Below, one piece after another: positions 53,298-63,246 of a stretch of DNA of 64,000 nt. The position numbers were made by a program, and so were the translations under genes. Position 1 is the first letter of the stretch. The number at the start of each line of letters is the position of its first letter. Location: positions 62,001-126,000 of the forward strand of contig CAVXTC010000029.1 of assembly GCA_963764525.1 (NCBI GenBank). Reading direction: 5' to 3'. A model generated the notes under the pieces. The model ran no database searches. It saw nothing but the letters and a program-made list of their open reading frames with translations, and was not told where the DNA came from. The stretch is from DATDIC01 sp963764525. GTDB taxonomy: Bacteria; Pseudomonadota; Alphaproteobacteria; Acetobacterales; Acetobacteraceae.

Positions 53298-54341
53298 TCA
53301 GCTATTGGGGCCGCGCTCCATCGAGATCGGCTGCCAGCGCCGCAGGTCGGATTTCAGCAGCACCGACGGATTGACGCAGCTCATTGGCCAGCGGCCGGAC
53401 AGCACCAGCGCCAGTTCCCGTCCCGCGTGACGCTTGCGGGCCGGATCGAAGCGAGCCGAGGCGGACGCGACGTGGGCTGACAGGGTGACATTGTTCATCG
53501 AGAGCATCGGGTTGTTGTGCCCGGGTGGCTCGGTCTCCAGCACATCGAGCGCGGCATGGGAGATCCAGCCTTCCTGCAGCGCCTTGATCAGCCCGGCTTC
53601 CTGCACGGTCGGACCGCGCCCGACATTCACGAAAATCGCGGTCTTCTTCATCAGGCGGAAGTGCTTTTCCATCAGCATGCCTTCGGCCTCCGGCGTTGCC
53701 GGAGCATGCATGGAAACGAAATCGGATTCGCGCAGCACGTCCTCCAGGGTCGCCGGCAGCACGCCGTGATCGACCATGACCAGTTCCTCGATATACGGGT
53801 CATAGGCCATCATGCGCAGACCGAACGGCTGGGCGCGTTTGGCAACCGCGCGGGCGACGTGGCCGAAGGCGATGAAGCCGAGCGTCTGGCCCATCAGCCG
53901 GGGGATTTTCAGCAGCGCCGGGCGTCCTTCGCTCCAGCGGCCCTCGCGCACCATGCGGTCCTGCTCGATCACCCGGCGGAAGCCGGCCAGCAGCAGCGCC
54001 ATCGCCTGATCGGCGACTTCCTCGATGAAGGTATCCGGGCAGTTGGTCACCGGGATGCCACGGGCGGTAGCCGCCGCGATATCGACGCTGTCCACGCCGA
54101 CGGACGCGAGCGTGAGGACCTTGCACTTCTCCAGCCCGTCGATCACCTGCTTGGTGAATTTCATTCCCTTGACGTAGATGGCATCGGCATCGCGGGCGAA
54201 CCTGATGAATTCGTCGGGCTTGGCGGGGCCTTCGACGATCTCGGCATCGATCCCCTGAAGCCCTTCCATCTCGTGGTCATAGCCGCCACCGGCGACCGTA
54301 AAGCTTGCCCCGGCGGGGGTTGCGATCTTGTATTTAGCCAC
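53298..54341 (-). CDS. D-isomer-specific 2-hydroxyacid dehydrogenase
   Basis: A 347-residue NAD-dependent 2-hydroxyacid dehydrogenase. The Rossmann part is MGQTLGFIAFGHVARAVAKR, FVNVGRGPTVQEAGLIKALQ contains the catalytic Arg region, and LDVLETEPPGHNNPMLSMNN and SAHVASASARFDP carry the Glu and His. Start at 54341 (MAKYKIATPAG). It is the last gene of the 53.3-63.2 kb operon, next to the enolase-family gene, and would interconvert a 2-keto and a 2-hydroxy acid formed from the imported substrate. Confidence 0.87.
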   Translation of the reverse strand: MAKYKIATPAGASFTVAGGGYDHEMEGLQGIDAEIVEGPAKPDEFIRFARDADAIYVKGMKFTKQVIDGLEKCKVLTLASVGVDSVDIAAATARGIPVTNCPDTFIEEVADQAMALLLAGFRRVIEQDRMVREGRWSEGRPALLKIPRLMGQTLGFIAFGHVARAVAKRAQPFGLRMMAYDPYIEELVMVDHGVLPATLEDVLRESDFVSMHAPATPEAEGMLMEKHFRLMKKTAIFVNVGRGPTVQEAGLIKALQEGWISHAALDVLETEPPGHNNPMLSMNNVTLSAHVASASARFDPARKRHAGRELALVLSGRWPMSCVNPSVLLKSDLRRWQPISMERGPNS

Positions 54342-54370
54342 GCTGCTGTTCTCCTTGATGTTGCGAGCCG

Positions 54371-55546
54371 TCAGCCCTTTGGCGGGCGCGCGCGCACCGC
54401 TTTCTCGTTCACCTCGATGCCCCAGCCCGGCTTCATCGGCAACACCAGCTCGCCGTTCTCGATCACCGGGACGGAGTCGTAAAATTCATCGCGCCAGGGT
54501 GCACTGTCGAGGTCGATCTCCATGATGCGGAAGTTCGGCACCGCGGCGCTGAAATGCGCGCTGATCGCGCTGCACAGATGGCCGTAGAAATTGTGCGGGG
54601 CGACGTTGGTTTCGTACACATCCGCCATCGCGGCGATCTTCAGCGATTCCGCCAGCCCGTTCCAGATCACGTCGATGATCGCGACATCCTGCGCGTAGTT
54701 CTCGAAATACGGCTTGAATTCGCGGCGGCCGTGCAACGTCTCGCACGAGGCGATCGGGCAGGGCGCGTCGCGGCGGATCAGCGCGAGCGACGGCGCGTCG
54801 TGCGTGTCCACCTCCAGCCAGGTCAGCGCGGCCGGCGTCACGGCGTCGGCGATACGGCGGAATCCCTCGGTCTTGAAATGGAAGTTGATGTCGAGCATCA
54901 GCCCCATCTCAGGCCCGATCGCCTCGCGGATCGCCAGAAGCTGGCGGCGTGCGGCGTCATGCACACGGTTGTCCCAGTTCAGTTCCGGCCAGCCGGCGGT
55001 GCGGCCGAAACCGGGATTGAAGCTGGTCAGGTTATTGCCGTCCGACAGCAGGATGTTGGTTTTCAGCGCCTTGAAGCCGCGCTGCTTCACCTCGGCGGCG
55101 TGGCGGGCGAGGTCGTCGTAACTGTGCAGCGTCGGCACGCCCATCAGTTGCGCGCTGCGCACGCGATAGGTGCCGAAATGCGACCAATAGACCGGGATGC
55201 GCTCGCGCACCGGGCCGCCGAACAGGGCGCAGACCGGCACGCCATACGCCTTGCCGGTGATGTCCAGCAGCGCGTTTTCGATCGCCGCGATGGCCTGCTG
55301 GTTGATGCCGCCGCGGGACTGCCGGGTCAGCACGTGCAGTTGCGCGGTGATCGCCTCGTAGCGGCGCGGGTCACGGCCGATCAGCACCGGCGCCAGCTTC
55401 TCGATCACTTCACCGAGGCCGGCGGAGCCGAAGCTTTCGTTGAACTCCGACCAGCCGGTGATGCCGTCGCTGGTGGTGATCTTCAGGTAGGAGAACATCC
55501 GCCAGCCGGCATCGGCCCGCAACGTCTCCAGGCGTTCGATCTTCAT
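54371..55546 (-). CDS. mandelate racemase/muconate lactonizing enzyme family protein
   Basis: A 391-residue enolase-superfamily protein. The K-x-K is RGFKALKTNILLSD, metal ligands are LMLDINFHFKTEGFRR (D-x-N) and LTWLEVDTHDAPSL (Glu then Asp), and ASCETLHGRREF carries the third. VIWNGLAESLKIAAMAD is the region near the general base. The group includes sugar-acid dehydratases, so dehydration of an acid sugar is likely but not certain. GGAGGAAGC precedes the ATG at 55546. Confidence 0.87.
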   Translation of the reverse strand: MKIERLETLRADAGWRMFSYLKITTSDGITGWSEFNESFGSAGLGEVIEKLAPVLIGRDPRRYEAITAQLHVLTRQSRGGINQQAIAAIENALLDITGKAYGVPVCALFGGPVRERIPVYWSHFGTYRVRSAQLMGVPTLHSYDDLARHAAEVKQRGFKALKTNILLSDGNNLTSFNPGFGRTAGWPELNWDNRVHDAARRQLLAIREAIGPEMGLMLDINFHFKTEGFRRIADAVTPAALTWLEVDTHDAPSLALIRRDAPCPIASCETLHGRREFKPYFENYAQDVAIIDVIWNGLAESLKIAAMADVYETNVAPHNFYGHLCSAISAHFSAAVPNFRIMEIDLDSAPWRDEFYDSVPVIENGELVLPMKPGWGIEVNEKAVRARPPKG

Positions 55547-55580
55547 GCTTCCTCCGGAAACTGTCATGGAGCCGGGCCGG

Positions 55581-56489
55581 TTACTCCTTCACGGCGCCGG
55601 TCATGCTCGACACGTAGTACTCGACGAATATGGAGTAGAACAGGGCGACCGGGATCGAGCCGAGCAGCGCACCGGCCATCAGCGAGCCCCACTGATAAAC
55701 GTCGCCGGTCACCAGTTCGGTCAGGATCGCCACCGGGACGGTCTTCTTGTCGGTGGATTGGATGAACGCCAGGGCGTAGATGAATTCGTTCCAGGATAGC
55801 GTGAAGGCGAAGATTCCGGCGGAAATCAACCCGGGGATCGCCAGCGGCAAGGTGATGCGCCACAGGATTTGCAAGCGGGAGGCGCCGTCGATCAGCGCGC
55901 ATTCTTCCAGCTCATACGGGATCGACTTGAAGTAGCCAATCAGCAGCCAGGTGCAGAACGGCACCAGGAAGGTCGGATATGTCAGGATCAGCGACACCGG
56001 ATTGTCGAACAGGCCGAACTGGAACACCAGCGTGGCAAGCGGGATGAACAGGATGGTGGGCGGCACCAGATAGGCCAGATAGATCGCCAGCCCGACATGC
56101 TGCGCACCCTTGAAGCGCAGCCGCTCGATCGCGTAGGCAGCGAGCACGCTGGCAAACAGCGACAGGCAGGTGGCGCCGACCGCGATCCCCATGGTGATCA
56201 TCAGCCAGTGCGGATAGGCGGTATCGAACAGCAGCTTCCTGATGTTGTCGAGCGTCGGCGAATGCACCCAGAACGGGTTGTACTTCTTGTAGTCGTACAT
56301 CTCGTAGTCTGGTTTGAACGCGGTGATCGTCATCCAGTAGAACGGGAACAGCAGCACGATGGTGAAGCACGCCAGGGGCAGGTAGATCGTCACCATCCGC
56401 CGCATGCCGGAATCCCACGACAGCCGCTCCGGCGCGTCGGTGGTCCGCTGCGGCAGTTGGTCGTGTTCGGTCGCGGTTACGTCACTCAT
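55581..56489 (-). CDS. carbohydrate ABC transporter permease (MalG type)
   Basis: A 302-residue inner-membrane permease with six helices. The EAA-loop region is LEECALIDGASRLQILWRIT, the MalG-type motif. The start overlaps the end of the MalF-type gene by 8 bp (56482-56489), indicating coupling. Works with the binding proteins, MalF-type partner and UgpC-like ATPase of the operon. Confidence 0.92.
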   Translation of the reverse strand: MSDVTATEHDQLPQRTTDAPERLSWDSGMRRMVTIYLPLACFTIVLLFPFYWMTITAFKPDYEMYDYKKYNPFWVHSPTLDNIRKLLFDTAYPHWLMITMGIAVGATCLSLFASVLAAYAIERLRFKGAQHVGLAIYLAYLVPPTILFIPLATLVFQFGLFDNPVSLILTYPTFLVPFCTWLLIGYFKSIPYELEECALIDGASRLQILWRITLPLAIPGLISAGIFAFTLSWNEFIYALAFIQSTDKKTVPVAILTELVTGDVYQWGSLMAGALLGSIPVALFYSIFVEYYVSSMTGAVKE

Positions 56490-57438
56490 TGGCTTCGCCC
56501 TGCATCCACTTGCGTCGGCCGAGGCCGAAGAAACTCACCAGCGTCGCCACCACCAGGAACGGGATCATGGCGACCGCGATGGCCGCACCCTCGCCCAGTT
56601 CCGAGCCGGGGATGGCGCGCTGGAACGCCAGCGTTGCCATCAGGTGGGTGGTGTTGAACGGGCCGCCGCGGGTGATCGCATAGACAAGCTGGAAATCGGA
56701 GAAGGTGAACAGGATCGACAGGGTCAGCACCACCGCGAGGATCGGCATCAGCATCGGCACGGTGATGCGGCGGAAGCGCTGCCATCCGTTGGCCCCGTCC
56801 AGCAGTGCCGCTTCATACAGCGACGGCGAGATGGTTTGCAGCCCCGCCAGCAGCGTGATGGCGACGAACGGGATGCCGCGCCAGACATTCGCCACCACCA
56901 GCGACCAGCGGGCGTGCCAGGGCGTGCCGAGGAAATCGATATAGTTCTTCTGCAGATGCAGCACGTTCACCACGACGAATGAGATGATCGAGAACTGCGG
57001 ATCGTAGATCCACCACCATGCGATCGCCGACAGCACGGTGGGCACGATCCAGGGCAGCAGCAGGATGGCGCGGATGAACGCCTTGAACGGGATGTGGTGG
57101 TTAAGAAGCAGTGCCAGCCAGAGGCCCAGGCCGAATTTCCCGATCGTGGCCGCCGCCGTGTAGAAAAATGTCTGCCACACCGCCATCCAGAAGACAGAAT
57201 CGTTCCATAACGATATGAAATTCTCGAGCCCGATCCAGTGGCCCGGCTGGCCGATCGTGGTGTCAGTGAAAGCCAGCCAGACCCCAAGCCCCAGCGGGTA
57301 GGTCAGGAAGACCAGCAGCAATCCAGCCGTCGGCAACATACAGAGCGCGGCCAGGAACGGCTTCCAGTCGAACAGCCTTGTGATCCAGCCGTCTTCCCGC
57401 GGCTTGAACGTGAGGATCGGTTCTACTGTGGCGTCCAT
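56482..57438 (-). CDS. carbohydrate ABC transporter permease (MalF type)
   Basis: A 318-residue permease, with an EAA region at LYEAALLDGANGWQRFRRIT and several helices (FLAALCMLPTAGLLLVFLTY, AFIRAILLLPWIVPTVLSAI). Start at the ATG of 57438 (MDATVEPILTF). A longer frame from 58860 joins it to the upstream binding protein only because of a one-base error there. Confidence 0.92.
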   Translation of the reverse strand: MDATVEPILTFKPREDGWITRLFDWKPFLAALCMLPTAGLLLVFLTYPLGLGVWLAFTDTTIGQPGHWIGLENFISLWNDSVFWMAVWQTFFYTAAATIGKFGLGLWLALLLNHHIPFKAFIRAILLLPWIVPTVLSAIAWWWIYDPQFSIISFVVVNVLHLQKNYIDFLGTPWHARWSLVVANVWRGIPFVAITLLAGLQTISPSLYEAALLDGANGWQRFRRITVPMLMPILAVVLTLSILFTFSDFQLVYAITRGGPFNTTHLMATLAFQRAIPGSELGEGAAIAVAMIPFLVVATLVSFFGLGRRKWMQGEANE

Positions 57439-57497
57439 GGCGGTATTGCCCTTCGGGCAGGGCCAACCCGGATCGGGCGGCCCTGCCGGTTGGTGTT

Positions 57498-58860
57498 TCA
57501 GGCCTTGCCGTAGTAGCGGTCCGCCTGCTTGACGGCGGTCTTGATGGCGGCTTCGGGGGTTGCGTTGCCGGTCGCCACCGCGGCGAACATATCGACGATC
57601 GTGTAGTTGGCGACCACCGCGGAGGCCGCGGCGGAAACCGGACCGGCGTACCCGTCGTAGTAGATCGTGTCCATCGCACCGGCGTATGGCGCCAGCTTCG
57701 GATCCTCGGTCCAGAACTTCATCTTGGCGTAGGACTTCAGCGGCTCCGACCAGTAGCCGAGGCAGTTCGACAGCCAGGGGCCGTATTGCGGCGCCTCCAT
57801 CATGAAGCGGATGTACTCCTTGGCCGCGTTCGGATATTTGCTGTGCTTGAACAGCATAGCGTTCATCGGGCCGGCGGTCATCGGGCTGCGGCTCGGCCAG
57901 GCCCTGCGGCACCGCCTGGTGCATGGTGTCCTTGGCCATCGCCTGCAGCGTCGGGTCGGGCGAATTCTTGAGCACGTAGTAGATCGACACGCCGTTGAAG
58001 GTCAGCCCGATATCACCGGCGGCATAGGCCTTGTTGTTGCCGGAATCGTTCCAGGCGATAGTGCCGGGGATCATATATTTGTACAGCTCGGCCACATATT
58101 TCAGCGCGGCGACGGTTTCCGGCAAATCCAGCGCGACCTTGCCACTTTCATCTACCACCTTGGCATTGTGCGACCACAGCGCCCATTCGCAGAAGCCATT
58201 GGCGTCGCCCACCGCGTGGCCGATCGAGAAGCCGCACGGATGCCCGATCTGCTTCAGCTTCTGGGCCAGCGTCAAGAACCCATCAAGATCGTCGGGGATC
58301 TTGTCGTAGCCGGCCTGTTTCACCCAGGAGATGCGGTACACGGTCGGGCCGGTGCCCCCGCCGATCGGCAGGCTGTGCCATTCGTTCGTCTTCCATTTCG
58401 TGCCATACAGCTTGGCGATATCGAACCAGCCGCCATATTTGGCGCCGAGATAGCCGGCCAGGTCGTTCATCCCGACCAGCTTGGCCTCGTACAGGAAGGG
58501 ATCGATCGCCCAGCCGAACACGATGTCCGCGCCGGCGCCGGTATTGGCGATCACCGCGGTCTGCGGCCGCAAATCCTCCCAACTGATGTAGTTGACCGAG
58601 ACCGGGATGCCCGTGGTCTGAATGAATTTTTTGGTGTTGATGTCCCAGTACACCTGGTCGGGGTCGATGAACTTGGCGGGCCGGATGACATTCAGCCTGG
58701 CGCCCTTCTCGACCGGGAGTTCGGGCGGCTTGACGTCTGCCATCGGCACGTCCGACGGTCCGGCGGTCTGGGCGCGGGCGCCGATGATCGGCACCGAGGC
58801 GGTACCCAGCGCGGCGCTGCCGAGAATCAGTGAATCACGACGTGTGATACCTGAAGTCAT
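57498..58860 (-). CDS. extracellular solute-binding protein 1, one-base frameshift
   Basis: A family 1 (ABC sugar) binding protein with a twin-arginine signal: ITRRDSLILGSAALGTASVP then GARAQ. It is closely similar to the next gene over its whole length. The length is 1,363 bp, one too many; an extra G at 57890-57891 splits it after PQGLAE, and removing it gives RSPMTAGPMNAMLFKHSKYP and a 453-residue product ending QADRYYGKA. Exported folded to the periplasm. It sits between the second binding protein and the MalF-type permease. Confidence 0.88.
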
Positions 58861-59052
58861 TGAACTACCTCCCGATTGAGATCGGCCGCAGGGCCCTTTG
58901 CCGGGCCTTCAACGTGCCCATTCACGGCATCTTCGGACGCCTTGGGCGCGGCGTAAAGTCGCACCCGGCGGGGCGAAGCGGGGCCGCAACGAGAGGCCAG
59001 TGGAGGAGAGGCCGGTGGAAGGGCGGTATCGCCGCCCTTCCAGGTTTCCGGG

Positions 59053-60411
59053 TCAGGCCTTGTTGTAGTACCGCTCGGCCTGCCTCGCCGCTTGTTTGGC
59101 GGCCGCTTCCGGCGTCGAGTTGCCGGTCGCCACCGAGGCGAACATATCGACGACGGTATAGTTGGCCACCACCGCGCTGGCGGCCGGCGTGATCGGTCCC
59201 GAATAGCCGTCGTAATAGATCGTGTCCATCGCACTGGCATACGGCCCCAGCTTCGGATCCTGCGTCCAGAACTTCATCTTGGCGTAGGATTTCAGCGGCT
59301 CCGACCAATAGCCCAGGCAGTTCGACAGCCACGGGCCGTACTGCGGCGCCTCCATCATGAAGCGCAGGTACTCCTTGGCGGCGTTCGGATACTTGCTGTG
59401 CTTGAACAGCATCGCGTTCAGGATGGCCGCCGACATCGGGGAACGTTTGGCCAGGCCCTGGGGCACCTTCTGGTGCATGGTATCGGCTGCCATCTGCTGA
59501 AGCTGCGGGTCCTTGGAATTCTTCAGCACGAAATAGATCGACACGCCGTTGAAGGTCAGCCCGATGTCGCCGGCCGCATAGGCCTTGTTGTTGCCGGAGT
59601 CGTTCCAGGCGATAGTGCCCGGGATCATGTATTTGTATAGCTCGGCCACGTATTTGAGAGCATCGATGGTGGGCTTGGAATCCAGCATCACCTTGCCGGC
59701 TTCATCGACCACGCTGCCGCCGTGCGTCCACAGCGCCCATTCGGCGAAGCCGTTGGCGTCGCCCAGCGCATGCCCAAGCGAAAAGCCGCAGGGATGGCCG
59801 TTCTGCTTCAGCTTCTGGCACAGCGTCATGAAGCCGTTGAGATCGTTCGGGATGCTGTCGTAGCCGGCCTGCTTGACCCAGGAGATGCGATACACCGTCG
59901 GACCGGTGCCGCCGCCGATCGGCAGCGCGATCCAGTCGTTGGTCTTCCACTTGCGCCCGTACAGCAGCGCCAGATCGAACCAGCCGCCGTATTTCTTGCC
60001 GAGATACTCGGCAATATCGTCCATCCGCACCAGTTTTTCGGTGTATAGGAACGGCGCGATCGAGAATCCGATCACGATGTCCGCGCCGGCGCCGGTGTTG
60101 GCGATCACCGCGGTCTGCGGCCCCAGGTCCTCCCAGGAGATGTAGCTGACCTGCACCGGCACGCCGGTTGCCTCGGTGAATTTCTTGGTGTTGGCGTCAA
60201 ACCAGGTCTGGTCGGGATCGACGAATTTTGCCGGCCGCACCAACTTGAGCGAGGCACCCTTCTCGATCGGCAGATCGGGCGGCTTTACGTCCGCCGTCGG
60301 AACGTCGGATGGGGCCGCGTTCTGTGCGCGCGCACCGATGATCGGCACGCTGGAAGCGCCGAGCGCTGCGGCGCCCAACACGAGAGAATCGCGACGAGTG
60401 ATCCCGGTCAT
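59053..60411 (-). CDS. extracellular solute-binding protein 2
   Basis: A 452-residue Tat-exported binding protein (ITRRDSLVLGAAALGASSVP). It shares with its neighbour long stretches such as YISWEDLGPQTAVIANTGAG and SGNNKAYAAGDIGLTFNGVS, so the pair is a tandem duplication. Differences lie mainly in the signal peptide and lobe surface (for example SIPNDLNGFMTLCQKLKQNG against the neighbour's KIPDDLDGFLTLAQKLKQIG). Substrate unknown, probably a sugar, polyol or sugar-acid. Confidence 0.92.
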   Translation of the reverse strand: MTGITRRDSLVLGAAALGASSVPIIGARAQNAAPSDVPTADVKPPDLPIEKGASLKLVRPAKFVDPDQTWFDANTKKFTEATGVPVQVSYISWEDLGPQTAVIANTGAGADIVIGFSIAPFLYTEKLVRMDDIAEYLGKKYGGWFDLALLYGRKWKTNDWIALPIGGGTGPTVYRISWVKQAGYDSIPNDLNGFMTLCQKLKQNGHPCGFSLGHALGDANGFAEWALWTHGGSVVDEAGKVMLDSKPTIDALKYVAELYKYMIPGTIAWNDSGNNKAYAAGDIGLTFNGVSIYFVLKNSKDPQLQQMAADTMHQKVPQGLAKRSPMSAAILNAMLFKHSKYPNAAKEYLRFMMEAPQYGPWLSNCLGYWSEPLKSYAKMKFWTQDPKLGPYASAMDTIYYDGYSGPITPAASAVVANYTVVDMFASVATGNSTPEAAAKQAARQAERYYNKA

Positions 60412-60458
60412 GGTGTGGTTTCTGCTCCCTTTTGTCGAATGAAGTTGGATCGGTCGGA

Positions 60459-61532
60459 TTACGCGTTCAGCCGCTGGCCGGTGCCGGGGTCGAACAGGTG
60501 AATGAGCGATGGATCGGCAGCAACCCGGATAGTTTCGCCGGGCCGCGCCGAGACTCGCTCGCGGAAAGCGCAGATGATCGGCGTACCGGCGAATTCGGCC
60601 ATCACCTGCGTTTCCGACCCGGTCGGCTCGATCACATGCACGATCGCCGGCAGGCCGTCGCCGCGGAGCTGGAAATGCTCCGGCCGGATGCCGTACAGGG
60701 CGGGGCGCCCGTCGGTGCCGTTTGAATCGCGCCGGTCCAGCGCCTGCGGCAGCGGCAACGCAACGCCGCCGTCGGCGCGGAACGCTCCATCCTGGATCGT
60801 GCCGCGCACGAAATTCATCGCCGGGGATCCGATGAAGCCGGCGACGAACAGATTGGTCGGGTGGTCGTACAGTTCGAGCGGCGCGCCGGTCTGCTCCACA
60901 TTACCGCTGTTCATCACAACGATCTTGTCGGCCATGGTCATCGCCTCGATCTGGTCGTGCGTGACATAGACCGTGGTGGTGGCCAGCCGCTGGTGCAGTT
61001 CCTTGATCTCGGCACGCATCTGCACGCGCAGCTTGGCGTCCAGGTTGGACAGCGGCTCGTCGAACAGGAAGACCTGCGGGTCGCGCACGATGGCGCGGCC
61101 CATGGCGACGCGCTGACGCTGGCCGCCCGAAAGCTGGCGCGGATAGCGGTTGAGATACGGTTTCAAACCGAGGATATCCGCCGCGCGGTTGACCTTCTGA
61201 TCGATCATCGGCTTCGGCGCCTTGGCCAGTTCCAGCGAGAACGCCATGTTGTCGCGCACCGTCATGTGCGGATACAGCGCGTAATTCTGGAACACCATGG
61301 CGATGTCGCGCTGCTTGGGGGCGACGTTGTTGACCACCCGTCCGCCGATCGAAATCTCCCCGGCGCTGATGTTCTCCAGTCCGGCGATCATGCGCAGCAG
61401 GGTCGATTTGCCGCAGCCGGACGGGCCGACCAGAATGACGAACTCACCATCCTCGATCTCGACATTCACGCCGTGCAGCACTTCGGTCGTGCCAAAGGAC
61501 TTGCGGACGTTGCGGATGTTGACGGTGGCCAT
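60459..61532 (-). CDS. sugar ABC transporter ATPase (UgpC/MalK type)
   Basis: A 357-residue ATPase. VILVGPSGCGKSTLLRMIAG is Walker A, LSGGQRQRVAMGRAIVRDPQ the signature, VFLFDEPLSNLDAKLRVQMR Walker B and TVYVTHDQIEAMTMADKIVV the switch. The C-terminal TOBE-type part (GTPIICAFRERVSARPGETI) is typical. It drives the carbohydrate permease of this operon. Confidence 0.92.
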   Translation of the reverse strand: MATVNIRNVRKSFGTTEVLHGVNVEIEDGEFVILVGPSGCGKSTLLRMIAGLENISAGEISIGGRVVNNVAPKQRDIAMVFQNYALYPHMTVRDNMAFSLELAKAPKPMIDQKVNRAADILGLKPYLNRYPRQLSGGQRQRVAMGRAIVRDPQVFLFDEPLSNLDAKLRVQMRAEIKELHQRLATTTVYVTHDQIEAMTMADKIVVMNSGNVEQTGAPLELYDHPTNLFVAGFIGSPAMNFVRGTIQDGAFRADGGVALPLPQALDRRDSNGTDGRPALYGIRPEHFQLRGDGLPAIVHVIEPTGSETQVMAEFAGTPIICAFRERVSARPGETIRVAADPSLIHLFDPGTGQRLNA

Positions 61533-61547
61533 CGTGTTCCCTTGTTA

Positions 61548-61586
61548 TGGCCCCTCCCCCAGCCCCCTCCCCAAGGGGGAGGGGGA
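61548..61586. repeat. GC-rich palindrome before the ThDP gene end
   Basis: CCCCTCCCCCAGCCCCCTCC is followed by AAGGGGGAGGGGGAG, forming a stem of G:C pairs. It lies between the start of the ATPase and the stop of the ThDP-enzyme gene and resembles the block at 31843-31915. Confidence 0.6.
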
Positions 61587-61602
61587 GAAGTGCTAAGGGC
61601 GG

Positions 61603-63246
61603 TTAGCCGAACTTGGAGACGCGGGTCTCTTTCGCGGTGATGAATTCCAGCAGAGCCGGTTTGCCGGCCTTGGTCTGCTCGATCCCGCGCTGGATCGCCG
61701 CCTTGATCTGCGACGGGTCAGTGACGCGTTCCCCATAGCCGCCGAACGCCTTCGCCATGTCGGCGTAGTTGCCGGAGATATCGGTCGAGCGGTATTTCTC
61801 GGTGGAGATCGGCATCACCTTCAGCTCGATTGCCATCGAATAGTTGTTCATCAGGCAGGACAGGATCGGGATGCGCTCGCGCACCGCGGTTTCGAAATCC
61901 ATGCCGGTGAAACCGATCGCCGCGTCGCCCCAGAAGTTGATGCACAGCTTGTCGGGCTTCGCCAGCTTGGCGCCCATCGCCAGCCCCAGCCCCATGCCGA
62001 GCTGGGTGGTCTTGCCCCAGCCGATATAGGACAGCGGCTCGGTGGCCACCCAGAACGGCGAGATTTGGTCGCGTGGGCTGCCGGCGTCGTGGGTGATGAT
62101 GGTGTTCTTGATATCGACCGTGTGCATCAGTTCCCAGATCACCCGATACGGGTTGATCGGGGTCTCGTTGGAGGTCAGCAACGGCTTCCACTCGGCCATG
62201 AAGGATTCGCGGACTTCCCGGATCTCCTTCTCGACCGCGGACGCGTCGCGCGGTGAGCGGATCGAGTGCGACAGCTCGGCGGTGAGCGCCTCCAGCGTCA
62301 GGCCGGCATCGCCAAGCAGGCCGGCGACGATCGGCACGTCCTTGGCCAGGTGATTGGGCTCGATGGTCGATTGGATGAACTTCTTGCCTTTGGGGAACTT
62401 GATCCCGAAGCTGGTTTCGGTGAACGAACAGCCGATGCCGATGATCAGGTCGGAATTGCTGATGAAGTGGTGCACCGTCTTGGGCACCGCGGCGCCGCCG
62501 GAGCCGAGCGAGAGCGGATGGTTTTCCGGGAAGCTGCTCTTGCCGCCGAGGCTGGTGGTGACCGGCGCGCCCAGCAGCTCGGCGAATTTGCGAAGCTGCG
62601 GCCAGGCCTCGGCCCAATGGATGCCGGTGCCGGCGTAGATCACCGGGCGTTTGGCGGCCAGGATCTCCTGCGCCGCGCGGCGCACGTCCTGCGGATCGGG
62701 CGCGGTGCGGGCCCGATAGACCGGCGTATAGTCAAGCTCCCCGGCTTCTTCGCCCCAGAACTCGTTCGGCACCTCGACGATGCAGGGGCCGCCGCGACCA
62801 TTGCGCAGCCGCGAAAATGCCCGGCGCATCACGTTGGATACTTCGGAGGGCATGGTCAGCGGCTCGGCTGATTTGGAGACGCCGCGCATTTCGCGCACCG
62901 CGCTGTAGTTCGGGTCGATGTGCGCGATGCGGCGGGCGAAGCCCTGCGGGATCACCAGCAGCGGCACGGATTCCGCGTAGGCCTGGGCGACGCCGCCATA
63001 GGCGTTCTCGGTGCCCGGACCGTTCTGCATGCAGAAGGCGCCGATCTTCTTGCCGGACGTGACGCGCGAGATGGCGTCGGCCATGTGCAGACCGATACGC
63101 TCCTGGCGGACCATTATGGGGCGGATATCGGCCGCGGCGGCGTATTCGATCAAATGGTTGACCGGATACCCGCAGAGGATCTCGATCCCCTCGCGTTTCA
63201 TGATCTCGGCAATCGCCGCGCCAACCTTCATTGTCCCCTCCGCCAT
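61603..63246 (-). CDS. thiamine-diphosphate-dependent enzyme (acetolactate synthase/oxalyl-CoA decarboxylase-like)
   Basis: A 547-residue ThDP enzyme of the pyruvate-oxidase/acetolactate-synthase superfamily. The N-terminal PYR domain has GYPVNHLIEYAAAADIRPIM and IMVRQERIGLHMADAISRV with the catalytic Glu; the PP domain has FWGDAAIGFTGMDFETAVRE and LSCLMNNYSMAIELKVMPIS (GDG...NN motif with Ala for the second Gly). Start taken at 63246 (MAEGTMKVGAA); an earlier ATG at 63294 would give an extra basic stretch. It is the first gene of the operon and would act on a 2-keto acid from the imported substrate. Confidence 0.87.
   Translation of the reverse strand: MAEGTMKVGAAIAEIMKREGIEILCGYPVNHLIEYAAAADIRPIMVRQERIGLHMADAISRVTSGKKIGAFCMQNGPGTENAYGGVAQAYAESVPLLVIPQGFARRIAHIDPNYSAVREMRGVSKSAEPLTMPSEVSNVMRRAFSRLRNGRGGPCIVEVPNEFWGEEAGELDYTPVYRARTAPDPQDVRRAAQEILAAKRPVIYAGTGIHWAEAWPQLRKFAELLGAPVTTSLGGKSSFPENHPLSLGSGGAAVPKTVHHFISNSDLIIGIGCSFTETSFGIKFPKGKKFIQSTIEPNHLAKDVPIVAGLLGDAGLTLEALTAELSHSIRSPRDASAVEKEIREVRESFMAEWKPLLTSNETPINPYRVIWELMHTVDIKNTIITHDAGSPRDQISPFWVATEPLSYIGWGKTTQLGMGLGLAMGAKLAKPDKLCINFWGDAAIGFTGMDFETAVRERIPILSCLMNNYSMAIELKVMPISTEKYRSTDISGNYADMAKAFGGYGERVTDPSQIKAAIQRGIEQTKAGKPALLEFITAKETRVSKFG

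Noticed and set aside
54554..55765. Plus-strand frame of about 400 codons opposite the enolase-family gene
   Set aside because: Antisense shadow; the sense strand has all catalytic motifs.
56482..58860. A continuous 792-codon frame joining binding protein 1 and the MalF-type permease
   Set aside because: It results from the one-base excess at about 57890; the paralogue shows the correct text and stop.
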